Source: Pseudopedobacter sp037968815
GTDB lineage: Bacteria > Bacteroidota > Bacteroidia > Sphingobacteriales > Sphingobacteriaceae
Length of the DNA: 64,000 nucleotides
Assembly (NCBI GenBank): GCA_037968815.1
Contig: JBBKWF010000011.1
Location: forward strand, 310,001-374,000
Direction: 5' to 3'
A program made the position numbers and the translations under genes. Under the pieces are notes generated by a model. It saw only the letters and a list, made by a program, of their open reading frames with translations. It searched no databases and was not told the origin of the DNA. Positions 26,162-34,818 of this stretch are shown piece by piece; within the stretch, counting starts at the first letter, position 1, and every line of letters begins with the position of its first letter.

Positions 26162-27277
26162 TTATTCTATAATCAGTTTTCTACCTTCAAATTTAAACTT
26201 GACATTTCCGTACTTTAAGACTTCTAGAACTTCATTTATATCTGAACTTCTCCTTATTTTCCCTACAAATTCATCTTTAGGCATTGTACCTCTATATTCG
26301 ATATCAATGTCATACCACCTAGCAATTTGGCGCATGATTGCTTGAATATTTACTTTATCAAATTCAAACACACCTTTCTTCCATGCTATTGTAGCATCTA
26401 TATTTGCAACAGCTATTTCAATATTGCCTTTATCTCTAATGATACTCTGAAAACCAGGTTTTAACATTTTAGATTGAGAAAGCGTTTTAACATTTACGGA
26501 TCCTTCTAATAAAGTTGTTTTTGTATCTGGCTCATCATGGTAAGCATTAACATTGAAATGAGTCCCTAGCACTTCTACAACTTGATTTCTACTTAAAACC
26601 CTAAACGGTTTTTCTTTATTAGAAGCCACTTCAAAATAAACTTCGCCGGTAATTTCCACTCTTCTTTCGTTTCCGGTAAATTGTACAGGAAAAGTTATGC
26701 TAGATTCGTTGTTAAGCCACACTTTAGATTTATCTGGCAGAACAACTTGATAAATCCCACCTTTTGGAGTAGATATAGTGTTAAAGCCTCCTAATTGAAG
26801 TGAGGATTGTTTCTGTTCAGAAGGAGTTGCATCGTATATAACAACCCCCTTTTCGCTATTTATATCTGAAACTTCACCATTTTTCATAACGGTTCCAATA
26901 GAATCACTTAAAAAGATTCTTTCCCCATTACTTAATATTAAGACTGCTTTATTAGTAGCTGGCTGAATTTCTGATATAGAATTCTCTACTAATACTTTAT
27001 TAACAGTAGTTTTTGAAAAGTGATTATAACCTAAAAGGCCTAAAGCAGAAATAACCACTACAGCCGCCGCTTTGTATATAAAGTTATATCTATGTTGGAT
27101 TTTTTTAATTGGAGTATCTAAGTCTAGTAACGCTTCCTTATCATTATCCATAGCTTCACGTAGGTAGAAGTCTAACTTATTTTCATTCAATAAGTGTATA
27201 AAAACCTCTAACTCTTCATCGTTTAGGCTTTTATCTAAATATCTTTCAACTAATTTTTTATAGAATTGATCTTCCAT
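26162..27277 (-). CDS. FecR family anti-sigma factor
   Basis: 371-aa inner-membrane regulator. The cytoplasmic N-terminal sigma-binding part (1-65) is followed by one transmembrane helix (about 70-87, YKAAAVVVISALGLLGY). The FecR domain (about 140-235) has KGGIYQVVLPDKSKVWLNNESSI and TGEVYFEV. The C-terminal DUF4974/STN-like domain (about 290-371) has MRQIARWYDIDIEYRG and DINEVLEVL. It receives the signal from the SusC STN domain and releases the ECF sigma factor. It lies 92 bp after the sigma gene. Confidence 0.95.
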   Translation of the reverse strand: MEDQFYKKLVERYLDKSLNDEELEVFIHLLNENKLDFYLREAMDNDKEALLDLDTPIKKIQHRYNFIYKAAAVVVISALGLLGYNHFSKTTVNKVLVENSISEIQPATNKAVLILSNGERIFLSDSIGTVMKNGEVSDINSEKGVVIYDATPSEQKQSSLQLGGFNTISTPKGGIYQVVLPDKSKVWLNNESSITFPVQFTGNERRVEITGEVYFEVASNKEKPFRVLSRNQVVEVLGTHFNVNAYHDEPDTKTTLLEGSVNVKTLSQSKMLKPGFQSIIRDKGNIEIAVANIDATIAWKKGVFEFDKVNIQAIMRQIARWYDIDIEYRGTMPKDEFVGKIRRSSDINEVLEVLKYGNVKFKFEGRKLIIE

Positions 27278-27369
27278 TTATAAGTGCTTCTAATAGTAAG
27301 ACAATATAAATGTGGAGTAGGGTAGTAGAAAAGTAAAATACTTTAAAATAAAGTATTAAGCCTCTAAGA

Positions 27370-27963
27370 TTATTGGCTTAATACTGCAAGTAATACAGTA
27401 AGCGGAATCCCCAATTCCGCATGCGTAGCTTCCTTTAGGCTCTTCATAGAATACACCATATGGTTCTTAACAGCATTTTTAGAGACCCCAAGTAATTGAG
27501 CTACTTCCTCGTAGCTTTTTTTCTCCTCGCGGCAAAGTTTAAAAATCTCTCTGCTTCGATTTGGCAAACTATCTAGCACCTTATTAAAAAAAGCCAAGTA
27601 TTCTTTATCTAAGATCGCTTCTTCGGTTTCATTTCTATTTGTACAATAACTATTAACAACCTCCCCCATCGCAACTTCAGAACGACTAGCTTTCTTTAGA
27701 AAATTCAAGGTGTGATTTTTAGCTACAGTAAAAAGATAAGCCTTGAAAGATTGTACTTCGGAAAGATTGCTTCTATTCTCCCAAATCTTAATAAAAACTT
27801 CTTGTACAATATCTTCAGCAAGTTCCTTGGATTGAACATACCTTTCTACAAAAGAACATAGATTTTTAAAGTATAAATCAAAAATAGCTAAAGCAGCCTT
27901 CTCATCATTTTGAGAAAACCGGAGAATTAAAACAGCTTCTTTAGTTAAATTAGTATTAATCAT
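27370..27963 (-). CDS. ECF RNA polymerase sigma factor of PUL1
   Basis: 197-aa sigma-70 family ECF factor of the Bacteroidota FecI/PUL type. Region 2 (about 25-90) contains the core-binding segment KELAEDIVQEVFIKIWENR, and region 4 (about 130-185) contains the helix-turn-helix KSYEEVAQLLGVSKNAVKNH. Together with FecR it forms the switch that turns on susC and the downstream genes when the glycan is sensed. It is the first gene of the PUL1 run on the minus strand, divergent from rpsF across a 254-bp spacer. The start ATG at 27963 gives a standard length. Confidence 0.95.
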   Translation of the reverse strand: MINTNLTKEAVLILRFSQNDEKAALAIFDLYFKNLCSFVERYVQSKELAEDIVQEVFIKIWENRSNLSEVQSFKAYLFTVAKNHTLNFLKKASRSEVAMGEVVNSYCTNRNETEEAILDKEYLAFFNKVLDSLPNRSREIFKLCREEKKSYEEVAQLLGVSKNAVKNHMVYSMKSLKEATHAELGIPLTVLLAVLSQ

Positions 27964-28144
27964 TTTTTTATCACAAACAAAAGAAAGTTATATGACTTGG
28001 ATATCACTAAATTATTAAATAATTAATACAAACAAATCCTTTATTCAAATTCATTTATAAACCCTTTGGGATATTGCACCAATTACAAACAGATTTCACG
28101 TATTTCTCTAATTTAGAGAAGTTTAAAAATTTAAACTATTGTTA

Positions 28145-28175
28145 TTGTTTTTCAATTTAATAATCTCTACTTTTG
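28145..28175 (+). promoter_or_regulatory. Promoter of the rpsF operon
   Basis: TTG (28145-28147), a 20-bp spacer and a perfect TACTTTTG (28168-28175). This is the housekeeping sigma promoter form of Bacteroidota; the transcription start is expected near 28182. Confidence 0.8.
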
Positions 28176-28178
28176 CAG

Positions 28179-28197
28179 TCCCACAAAAAAGTGGGGA
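28179..28197 (+). promoter_or_regulatory. Leader hairpin before rpsF
   Basis: CCCAC (28180-28184) and GTGGG (28191-28195) form a short stem with an A6 loop, almost at the expected 5' end of the transcript and 20 nt before the rpsF start. It could be a simple S6:S18-binding leader or only a 5' stabiliser; it is too small to be sure. Confidence 0.35.
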
Positions 28198-28217
28198 TTA
28201 AAACAATATTGTAAGAA

Positions 28218-28580
28218 ATGAATCAATACGAAACCACTATCATTCTTACCCCGTTGTTGTCAGAAGAAGTTGCAAAAGAGGTGATTACAAAATTCTCTAA
28301 GTTACTAACTGATAACGGAGCCGAAATTGTCATGGAAGACAATTGGGGTTTGAAAAAACTGGCGTACCTGATTGAGAAAAAATCAACAGCGTACTATCAC
28401 TTGACCGAATACAAATGCTCAGGTGAGGTTATCGGCAAATTAGAAATCGAATTAAAACGTGATGAGCGTGTGATGAGGTTTTTAACAATTAGTTTAAACA
28501 AGCATGCAGTAGCGTACAATGACAAAAAACGTGGCGGTGCATTTAACAAGAAGAAAGACAAAGCGGAGGCAGCAAACTAA
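28218..28580 (+). CDS. rpsF: 30S ribosomal protein S6
   Basis: 120-aa S6 with the standard MNQYETTIILTPLLSEEVAK opening, the W-G-L-KKLAY segment and the KRDERVMRFLTI strand. A lysine-rich tail ends it. S6 binds S18 on the small-subunit platform. First gene of rpsF-rpsR-rplI; its stop codon shares one base with the rpsR start codon, so the two are translationally coupled. Confidence 0.98.
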   Translation: MNQYETTIILTPLLSEEVAKEVITKFSKLLTDNGAEIVMEDNWGLKKLAYLIEKKSTAYYHLTEYKCSGEVIGKLEIELKRDERVMRFLTISLNKHAVAYNDKKRGGAFNKKKDKAEAAN

Positions 28581-28843
28581 TGGCACAAGACAAAATCCAG
28601 TATGTGACTGCTCCCAAGGTGGAGGATAACAGAAAAAAATATTGCCGTTTTCAAAAAAACGGAATCAAATACATTGATTACAAAGACGCTAATTTTTTGT
28701 TAAAGTTTATCAACGATCAAGGTAAAATTTTACCTCGTAGATTAACTGGTACTTCTTTGAAATATCAACGTAAAGTAGCTCAGGCAGTAAAACGAGCTCG
28801 CCACATAGGTATATTGCCATTTGTAACTGATGGTTTAAAATAA
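28580..28843 (+). CDS. rpsR: 30S ribosomal protein S18
   Basis: 87-aa S18. The YCRFQKNGIKYIDYKDANFL segment and the GTSLKYQRKVAQAVKRARH helix are diagnostic. It partners with S6 in the 30S platform. It overlaps rpsF by one base and is followed by rplI after 13 bp. Confidence 0.98.
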   Translation: MAQDKIQYVTAPKVEDNRKKYCRFQKNGIKYIDYKDANFLLKFINDQGKILPRRLTGTSLKYQRKVAQAVKRARHIGILPFVTDGLK

Positions 28844-28856
28844 GGGAGGCTAAAAC

Positions 28857-29300
28857 ATGGAAGTAATATTAAAACAAGATGTAAAAAAGCTGGGAGAGAA
28901 AGATGATATCGTTTCTGTAAAACCTGGTTTTGGCCGTAACTATTTAATTCCTCAGGGTCAAGCTATTTTAGCTACTGAGTCGGCAAGAAAAGTTTTAGCT
29001 GAGAACATTAAACAAGCTCAGTTTAAACAAGATAAAATTAAAAAAGATGCTGACGCTACAGCAGCTAAATTAGAAGGTGTTACACTTTCTATTGGTGCTA
29101 AAGCTGGCGAAAGCGGTAAAATATTTGGTGCAGTAAACACTATTCAAGTGGCTGATGCATTAAAGAAATTAGGTTTTGAGGTTGACAGAAGAAGAATTAC
29201 TTTTGAAACTGATGTGAAATTTGTTGGTGATTACATCGCTAACTTAAACTTACATAAAGAAGTTAAAGTACAAGTTCCTTTTAGTGTTGTAGCCGAATAA
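28857..29300 (+). CDS. rplI: 50S ribosomal protein L9
   Basis: 147-aa L9. The MEVILKQDVKKLGEKDDIVS opening and the GFGRNYLIPQGQA motif of the N-terminal RNA-binding domain are clear, followed by the long connecting helix and the C-terminal domain. Last gene of the operon, with a terminator 22 bp downstream. Confidence 0.98.
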   Translation: MEVILKQDVKKLGEKDDIVSVKPGFGRNYLIPQGQAILATESARKVLAENIKQAQFKQDKIKKDADATAAKLEGVTLSIGAKAGESGKIFGAVNTIQVADALKKLGFEVDRRRITFETDVKFVGDYIANLNLHKEVKVQVPFSVVAE

Positions 29301-29322
29301 GCTAATTAAAACATTATTTAAA

Positions 29323-29350
29323 AATGCTTTCTGTTAATTCAGGAAGCATT
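29323..29350 (+). terminator. Terminator of the rpsF-rpsR-rplI operon
   Basis: AATGCTTTC (29323-29331) pairs with GGAAGCATT (29342-29350) with one G-T pair and is followed by six T. An in-frame ATG inside this stem could start mtgA, but a start inside a terminator is unlikely. Confidence 0.8.
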
Positions 29351-29368
29351 TTTTATTTTAGCCCTATT

Positions 29369-30088
29369 ATGCCCGTAAAAAAGAAATCAAAAAGCTCCAA
29401 TTTCAACTTAAAAACCATAGGTAAATGGGCTTTAAAACTCACTTTTTACTTTATTGGCATAAGTATTTTCTGGGTTCTACTTTATAAGTTTATAAACCCA
29501 CCTATTACTTACTTAATGGTTCAGCGGGCTTTTGAGCGAAAAGCCGATGATAAAAATTGGAAGATTGATAAAGAATGGAAAGATTTTGACGAGTTATCTT
29601 TTAATTTACGAAAAGCGGCCATTGCCGGCGAAGACGCTAATTTTTTACATCATAACGGATTTGATTTTGATGCCATCCAAAAAGCATTTCAAAAAAATCA
29701 AAAAGGCAAAAAACTAAGGGGTGGAAGTACCATTAGCCAACAAACTGCAAAAAACGTTTTCTTGTGGCCTGGGCGTTCTTACATTAGAAAAGGCTTTGAG
29801 GCTTATTTTACTTTTTTAATTGAGGTTTTTTGGAGTAAGAACCGCATATTAGAAGTTTACCTCAATGTAATTGAAATGGGTGATGGAGTTTACGGCGCAG
29901 AAAGTGCTTGTAGAGCCTACTTTAACAAGCCTGCAACCAGTTTACTAAAAGGCGAAGCTGCATTAATCATTGCCGTATTACCTAACCCAAGAAGATGGTC
30001 TCCAGCAAAACCAACAGCTTATATCTACCACAAGCAACGTCTAATTTTGAGAAACATGAGGGATTTAGGGAAAATTGAATTTAAGTAA
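29369..30088 (+). CDS. mtgA: Monofunctional biosynthetic peptidoglycan transglycosylase
   Basis: GT51 glycosyltransferase that polymerises lipid II at the inner membrane. The ATG at 29369 gives a 239-aa protein with a basic N-terminus and one membrane anchor (about 18-37, LKLTFYFIGISIFWVLLY). The catalytic Glu lies in AAIAGEDANFLHHNGFD and the second motif is RGGSTISQQTAKNVFLW. EVYLNVIEMGDGVYGAESA and AVLPNPRRWSP complete the family set. No transpeptidase domain follows. It sits alone after the ribosomal operon terminator. Confidence 0.95.
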   Translation: MPVKKKSKSSNFNLKTIGKWALKLTFYFIGISIFWVLLYKFINPPITYLMVQRAFERKADDKNWKIDKEWKDFDELSFNLRKAAIAGEDANFLHHNGFDFDAIQKAFQKNQKGKKLRGGSTISQQTAKNVFLWPGRSYIRKGFEAYFTFLIEVFWSKNRILEVYLNVIEMGDGVYGAESACRAYFNKPATSLLKGEAALIIAVLPNPRRWSPAKPTAYIYHKQRLILRNMRDLGKIEFK

Positions 30089-30158
30089 CAACATTTTGAG
30101 ATATTAATTATAAACAAGAGTTAAAAGACTTCATTTATTCTACATCTTGCACCCTTAC

Positions 30159-30236
30159 TTAACATTAGCTTAATGTTAGGCTTACTTTTAATTAACTTTT
30201 AGCTAACAACTAGCTAACATTGTGCTAATACTTTTG
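30159..30236 (+). promoter_or_regulatory. 11-bp-periodic Pho-box-like array with promoter, copy 1
   Basis: Half-sites start every 11 bp: TTAACA 30159, TTAATG 30170, CTTACT 30181, TTAACT 30192, CTAACA 30203, CTAACA 30214, CTAATA 30225. The -7 element TACTTTTG starts at 30229 and no -33 box is present. PhoB/PhoP response regulators bind direct repeats of TTAACA-like sequence at 11-bp spacing. The same layout recurs at 33141. Confidence 0.75.
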
Positions 30237-30257
30237 CAACAACTAATAAAAGCAAAA

Positions 30258-33032
30258 GTGAAATATTCTATTTTTAAGAGTTTAAAAATTAGCATCCTGC
30301 TAATCACCCTTTCAACTGCGGTTTTCGCACAAACGGGTAAAATAATCGGAAAAGTTGTTGATAAAACCAGTGGAGAAACCCTAATAGGTTTAACCGTTGG
30401 CATTGAGGGTACAAGCAAAGGTGCATCTACCGATATTGATGGCAATTTTGTAATTGCAAACTTAAGTCCCGGCAAATACAATGTAACCTTTAGATATTTG
30501 GGCTACCAGACCAAAACTGTTACTGCTATTGAAGTTAAAGACAATACAGCTTCTCCGCTTAACATTGTGATGGAAGAGTCGGCAAAGCAAGCCTTAAATG
30601 AGGTAGTGGTTACCGCTAGTTACGTTAGAGCTTCTGTAAACGGATTGTATGCACAACAGAAAACTAGTGCAAGCATCTCTAGTGGGATTTCTTCTGACGT
30701 AATCAAACGTTCACCAGATAAAAACACCTCGGAGGTTTTAAAAAGAGTGAGTGGTGCATCTATTCAGGATAACAAGTTTATTATTGTTAGGGGTTTATCT
30801 GACAGGTACAATGCGGCAATGTTAAACAATGCTATTTTGCCAAACACAGAAGTAGATAGGAAAGCTTTTTCTTTCGACATCATCCCTTCCAATTTAATAG
30901 ATGCTATTGTTGTGAATAAAACTGCTTCCGCAGATCTTCCTGCGGATTTTTCGGGGGGAATTATCCAAATTTCTACCAAAGATTTTCCAGATACTAAATT
31001 TGTAAACCTTTCTTTAGGTACATCATACAATACACAATCTACTTTTAAAGATTTTGTTAGCGCCCCAAAAAGCGGTAACGAAGTTTTCGGTTTCTACGAT
31101 AAAGGGCGTGATATTCCGGCAAACTTCCCATCAAAAGCCGAATATTTAGCTCTACCAAGTCAAGGTCAAGAGAAATTTGAACTATCCAAAGCTTTCACTA
31201 ATAATTGGGGTTATCATAATGTAAAATCTAAATTGGGTCCAAATTTTCAGGCAAATTATGGCAATAGTAAAATATACAAGAACAATAATAAGTTTGGAGC
31301 CATACTTTCTGCATCTTACCGTTATGATGAACGCTTAAAAGACGTTGACCAGATTGCCTATACCGGCCAAAATGTGGGTGATAAGTTTAATGACCAAGTT
31401 TACAGCTACAACACTAATATAGGTGGCTTAGCAAATTTCGCTTACGCTTGGGGAAGCAATAAAATAGCGTTAAAAAATATTTACAACCGTGTAATTGAAA
31501 GCAAGTTCACCAGCAGAAACGGTATTGACGAAAGCAGTCAGTCTTTCTCTAGAACAGCTGATTATTTACTGCAACGCTCTTTAATTAGTAACCAATTAAG
31601 TGGTGACCACTTACTATCTGAAACCAGTAAAATTAAATTTGATTGGAATTTAAACTTTGCAAATACCGACCGTAAAGAACCGGGATTTAAAAGAATGGAA
31701 TACTCACAAGGTGGTGCATCTGTACAAAGCGGATCAACAGACCCAAGATTTGGAGGTAATTTCTCTTCCTTGCTAAATGAAAATGCTTATGGTGCCGTTG
31801 CAAATTTCACGATTCCGGTGAATTGGTTTAAAGACAACAACAAGATTAAGTTTGGATACTTTGGCAATGTTAGAGACAGAGACTTTAGTGCAAGGGTAAT
31901 TGGATTCATTAGAGATAATCAATTTGATAATTTTGCAGCACTTGCTTTGCCACAGGATCAGATATTTAACCCAGAAAACATTAGACCTAAAGGTTTTGTT
32001 TTAGATGAAATCACCAATGGAAGTGATGCTTACAAAGCAAATTCCTTTTTAAACGCAGGTTACTTAATGTTTGATGGCTTTACCAGCGATAAACTGAGAA
32101 TGAGTGCAGGTGTAAGAGCTGAAAGCTATCGTCAAAAATTAACCAGTGCCAATAATTCAAACACCGCAATTGGCATTGACACCACTTATATCAATGTTTT
32201 ACCATCCGTTAACGTGATCTATAATTTAACAGAGAAGTCAAGCTTTAGGTTTTCTGGTTCTAAAACAGTTGGTCGCCCAGAGTTTAGAGAGATTGCACCT
32301 TTTTCTTTCTATGATTTCAACAAGAATGCTTCAGTTCAAGGTAATCCAAATCTAAAACAGTCAAGCACCATTAATGTGGATTTAGGTTTTGCTACTTACC
32401 CGAGCAATGGAGAAGTTTTTTCTGTATCTGCTTTCTTTAAAGGATTTGATTCGCCTATTGAACAAGCTTTACAACTAGGTACTAGTGGACGTTCACTTAC
32501 TTACTTAAATGCAAAATCTGCTACACTTTACGGTGTGGAGGCTGAGGTACGTAAATCACTAAAGTTTATTGATGACAGATTTAAAAACTTCACCTTTAGC
32601 GCTAATGCTTCTTTAATAAAATCTGAAGTACAGGTTTCAAAAACAGTAAATAAAGACGGTGTAAGACCATTACAAGGTCAATCTCCTTATCTAGTTAACA
32701 CTGGCATCCAATACAACTCTCCATCAGCTAATGGCGCTGGCTTCAGTTTATTATATAACAGAATTGGAAAAAGGATTTGGGCCGTAGGAAATATCCAAGA
32801 CAAAGATATTTATGAAAATCCACGTAATGTTTTGGATTTCCAGTTCTCTAAAAAAATCGCACAATCACGAGGCGAGTTTAAAATCAACTACAGTGACATT
32901 TTAAACAATAAAGGCATTTTTTATCAGGATGCAAACCAAAACGGAAGCTTTGAAAGCGACAAAGATTACGTGAACATTTCTGAAAAATACGGGTCTAGTA
33001 TTTCTGTAAGTTTTGCCTACACTTTTAAATAA
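30258..33032 (+). CDS. TonB-dependent receptor with carboxypeptidase-like N-terminal domain
   Basis: Outer-membrane receptor, 924 aa from the GTG at 30258. An upstream GTG at 30222 is rejected because the -7 promoter element (30229-30236) lies inside it. The signal peptide ends at STAVFAQ; a carboxypeptidase-regulatory-like domain (about 28-110) has VDKTSGETLIGLTVGIEG. The plug has FIIVRGLSDRYNAAMLNN and DLPADFSGGIIQISTKD, and the barrel closes with SVSFAYTFK. It lacks an STN domain and has no SusD partner. A beta-helix lipoprotein follows, with the same promoter array, so the pair is likely co-regulated, possibly for phosphate-ester or phosphopolymer capture. Substrate is inferred from regulation only. 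Confidence 0.93.
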   Translation: MKYSIFKSLKISILLITLSTAVFAQTGKIIGKVVDKTSGETLIGLTVGIEGTSKGASTDIDGNFVIANLSPGKYNVTFRYLGYQTKTVTAIEVKDNTASPLNIVMEESAKQALNEVVVTASYVRASVNGLYAQQKTSASISSGISSDVIKRSPDKNTSEVLKRVSGASIQDNKFIIVRGLSDRYNAAMLNNAILPNTEVDRKAFSFDIIPSNLIDAIVVNKTASADLPADFSGGIIQISTKDFPDTKFVNLSLGTSYNTQSTFKDFVSAPKSGNEVFGFYDKGRDIPANFPSKAEYLALPSQGQEKFELSKAFTNNWGYHNVKSKLGPNFQANYGNSKIYKNNNKFGAILSASYRYDERLKDVDQIAYTGQNVGDKFNDQVYSYNTNIGGLANFAYAWGSNKIALKNIYNRVIESKFTSRNGIDESSQSFSRTADYLLQRSLISNQLSGDHLLSETSKIKFDWNLNFANTDRKEPGFKRMEYSQGGASVQSGSTDPRFGGNFSSLLNENAYGAVANFTIPVNWFKDNNKIKFGYFGNVRDRDFSARVIGFIRDNQFDNFAALALPQDQIFNPENIRPKGFVLDEITNGSDAYKANSFLNAGYLMFDGFTSDKLRMSAGVRAESYRQKLTSANNSNTAIGIDTTYINVLPSVNVIYNLTEKSSFRFSGSKTVGRPEFREIAPFSFYDFNKNASVQGNPNLKQSSTINVDLGFATYPSNGEVFSVSAFFKGFDSPIEQALQLGTSGRSLTYLNAKSATLYGVEAEVRKSLKFIDDRFKNFTFSANASLIKSEVQVSKTVNKDGVRPLQGQSPYLVNTGIQYNSPSANGAGFSLLYNRIGKRIWAVGNIQDKDIYENPRNVLDFQFSKKIAQSRGEFKINYSDILNNKGIFYQDANQNGSFESDKDYVNISEKYGSSISVSFAYTFK

Positions 33033-33083
33033 TCAAATATTATAATTTATTGCTCGGTTAATAGTTCAACCGTCAAATCACCT

Positions 33084-33123
33084 AAACAAGCTTGCCAGCA
33101 TAATGATGCTGGCAAGCTTGTTT
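33084..33123 (+). terminator. Strong terminator of the TonB-dependent receptor gene
   Basis: A perfect 18-bp stem (33084-33101 with 33106-33123) closes on an AATG loop, then TTTTA. It means that the following lipoprotein gene depends on its own promoter. Confidence 0.9.
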
Positions 33124-33140
33124 GCTTTTACACGCAACAC

Positions 33141-33218
33141 TTAACATTAGCTTAACCCAAACACTTTTGTTATTTAATGTTGTGGTAATCTTTAGCTAAC
33201 CTACCTCCCCTACTTTTA
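33141..33218 (+). promoter_or_regulatory. 11-bp-periodic Pho-box-like array with promoter, copy 2
   Basis: Half-sites start at TTAACA 33141, TTAACC 33152, ACTTTT 33163 (degenerate), TTAATG 33174, GTAATC 33185 and CTAACC 33196, with -7 element TACTTTTA at 33211. Distances to the -7 element (70 bp for the first site, 15 bp for the last strong site) equal those of copy 1, and the degenerate third site is shared. Confidence 0.75.
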
Positions 33219-33240
33219 TAAAAAATAAAAACAACAAAAA

Positions 33241-34638
33241 ATGAGAAACTTAAAATCACAATTCTTGGTAGCACCTTTATTAGGTTTATCTGTATTTACA
33301 GCTTGTAAAAAAGACGGCACAGACCCAATAACAGAACCAATAGTAGATAATACAGAAGCACTTTCAAATTCATTTTTTGAAAAAGTTGCTTACAAAGGGG
33401 CATTTGGTACAACAGACTGGTCAGCAGGTTGGGCTAACTATAACCCTCAAACTACTGACTACCCTGCAACCACAGAAACTTTATCAGGAGAGATTGTAAC
33501 TAACACTACTTTAGATGCAAGCAAAGTTTACCTTTTATCAGGCTTTGTTTATGTAAAATCTGGCGCTACTTTAACTATCCCTGCCGGAACCATCATTAGA
33601 GGTGATAAAATTTCTAAAGCAACTTTAATCATAACCCAAGGTGCTAAAATTGTAGCAGAAGGAACAGTCGCAAAACCAATTATATTTACTTCTAACATTG
33701 CTAAAGGATCTAGATCTCCTGGTGATTGGGGAGGAATTATTTTATTAGGTAAAGCACCAAATAATATCCCAGGAGGTACTGGAGTAATTGAAGGTGGAAT
33801 CAATGTTACTACAGAAGGAAGTCACGGTGGGACAATTGCTAATGATAACTCAGGAACTTTAAAATATGTACGTATCGAGTACCCAGGAATTGCTTTTCAA
33901 CCAAACAATGAAATCAACGGTTTAACCTTAGGTTCTGTGGGTACAGGCACTACTTTAGACTACATTCAGGTTGCTTTTTCTGGTGACGATTCTTTTGAGT
34001 GGTTTGGCGGAACAGTTAATGCAAAACACTTAATCTCTACTTCAAACGTGGATGACTCTTTTGATTTTGATAACGGATTTCAAGGTAAACTACAATTTTG
34101 TGTAGCACAAAGAGACAAAACCTTAGCAGATCAAGCTGGACAATCAAACGGAATTGAATCAGACAACTCTGAAGCAGCTTTCACTACCTCTCCAAGAACT
34201 CGCCCGGTAATATCAAATATGACTATTGTTGGTCCGGTTGAAAACTTAGCCGCTTTAGCCACTGTAGATGCAAAACACGAACATGCTAACCTTTGGAGAA
34301 GAGGTTCTAAAATGGTTTTAGGTAACTCTATATTTATAGGTTTTAAATACGGTTTAAACATCCGCGATAAGGAAACTGGTGATGCTTTAACTGATGGAAC
34401 GTCTGTAATTTCAAACAACATTTACCAATCTTATGTTGCAAACTTTGATATCCTTGCATCTGGTAATACAGCTTCATTTCTAACTGTAGATTTATTAAAA
34501 ACCTACTTTACAGCTAAGGGCAACCTAACTTTAACAGAAACAAATTCGCAATCATTATTGAACAGCCCTTATAGCCTAACAGCTCCAAATTTCACATTAA
34601 AATCTGGATCTTCTGCTTCAACTGGGGCTCAGTTCTAA
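33241..34638 (+). CDS. Outer-membrane beta-helix lipoprotein co-regulated with the TonB receptor
   Basis: 465-aa lipoprotein: signal peptide with lipobox FTAC (Cys21), then a linker, then a right-handed beta-helix beginning at about residue 80. The strands show the pattern YLLSGFVYVKSGATLTIPAGT, GAKIVAEGTVAKPIIFTS and SRSPGDWGGIILLGKAP, which is common to a large Bacteroidota family paired with this type of TonB receptor. Repeated GGxxxNNE and Asp/Asn-rich turns (DSFEWFGGTVN, VDDSFDFDNGFQG) suggest metal-binding loops. No enzymatic motif is certain. Function is inferred: a surface partner of the 30258 receptor, induced by the same regulator. Confidence 0.8.
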   Translation: MRNLKSQFLVAPLLGLSVFTACKKDGTDPITEPIVDNTEALSNSFFEKVAYKGAFGTTDWSAGWANYNPQTTDYPATTETLSGEIVTNTTLDASKVYLLSGFVYVKSGATLTIPAGTIIRGDKISKATLIITQGAKIVAEGTVAKPIIFTSNIAKGSRSPGDWGGIILLGKAPNNIPGGTGVIEGGINVTTEGSHGGTIANDNSGTLKYVRIEYPGIAFQPNNEINGLTLGSVGTGTTLDYIQVAFSGDDSFEWFGGTVNAKHLISTSNVDDSFDFDNGFQGKLQFCVAQRDKTLADQAGQSNGIESDNSEAAFTTSPRTRPVISNMTIVGPVENLAALATVDAKHEHANLWRRGSKMVLGNSIFIGFKYGLNIRDKETGDALTDGTSVISNNIYQSYVANFDILASGNTASFLTVDLLKTYFTAKGNLTLTETNSQSLLNSPYSLTAPNFTLKSGSSASTGAQF

Positions 34639-34721
34639 AAGAACACATCAACTACCTATAAAACCATTGAAAACAAAGAAGCTTAATCGCGGATTGTAAG
34701 TTTCTTAAGTTTGGTTTAGTA

Positions 34722-34746
34722 AGCGGTTCCACTATTTGGAATCGCT
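34722..34746 (+). terminator. Terminator of the beta-helix lipoprotein gene
   Basis: AGCGGTTCC (34722-34730) pairs with GGAATCGCT (34738-34746) with one G-T pair, followed by five T. Confidence 0.8.
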
Positions 34747-34818
34747 TTTTCATTTTTATAGGGTTTGGATTTTAAACTACGAAACCTATTAGGTTTGAAT
34801 AATCATTAAATTCTCAAA

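Noticed and set aside
29324..29368. Upstream in-frame start for mtgA
   Set aside because: The ATG lies inside the stem of the ribosomal operon terminator; the ATG at 29369 gives a normal membrane anchor.
30222..30257. Upstream GTG start of the TonB receptor
   Set aside because: The -7 promoter element lies within this segment, so it is probably not transcribed.
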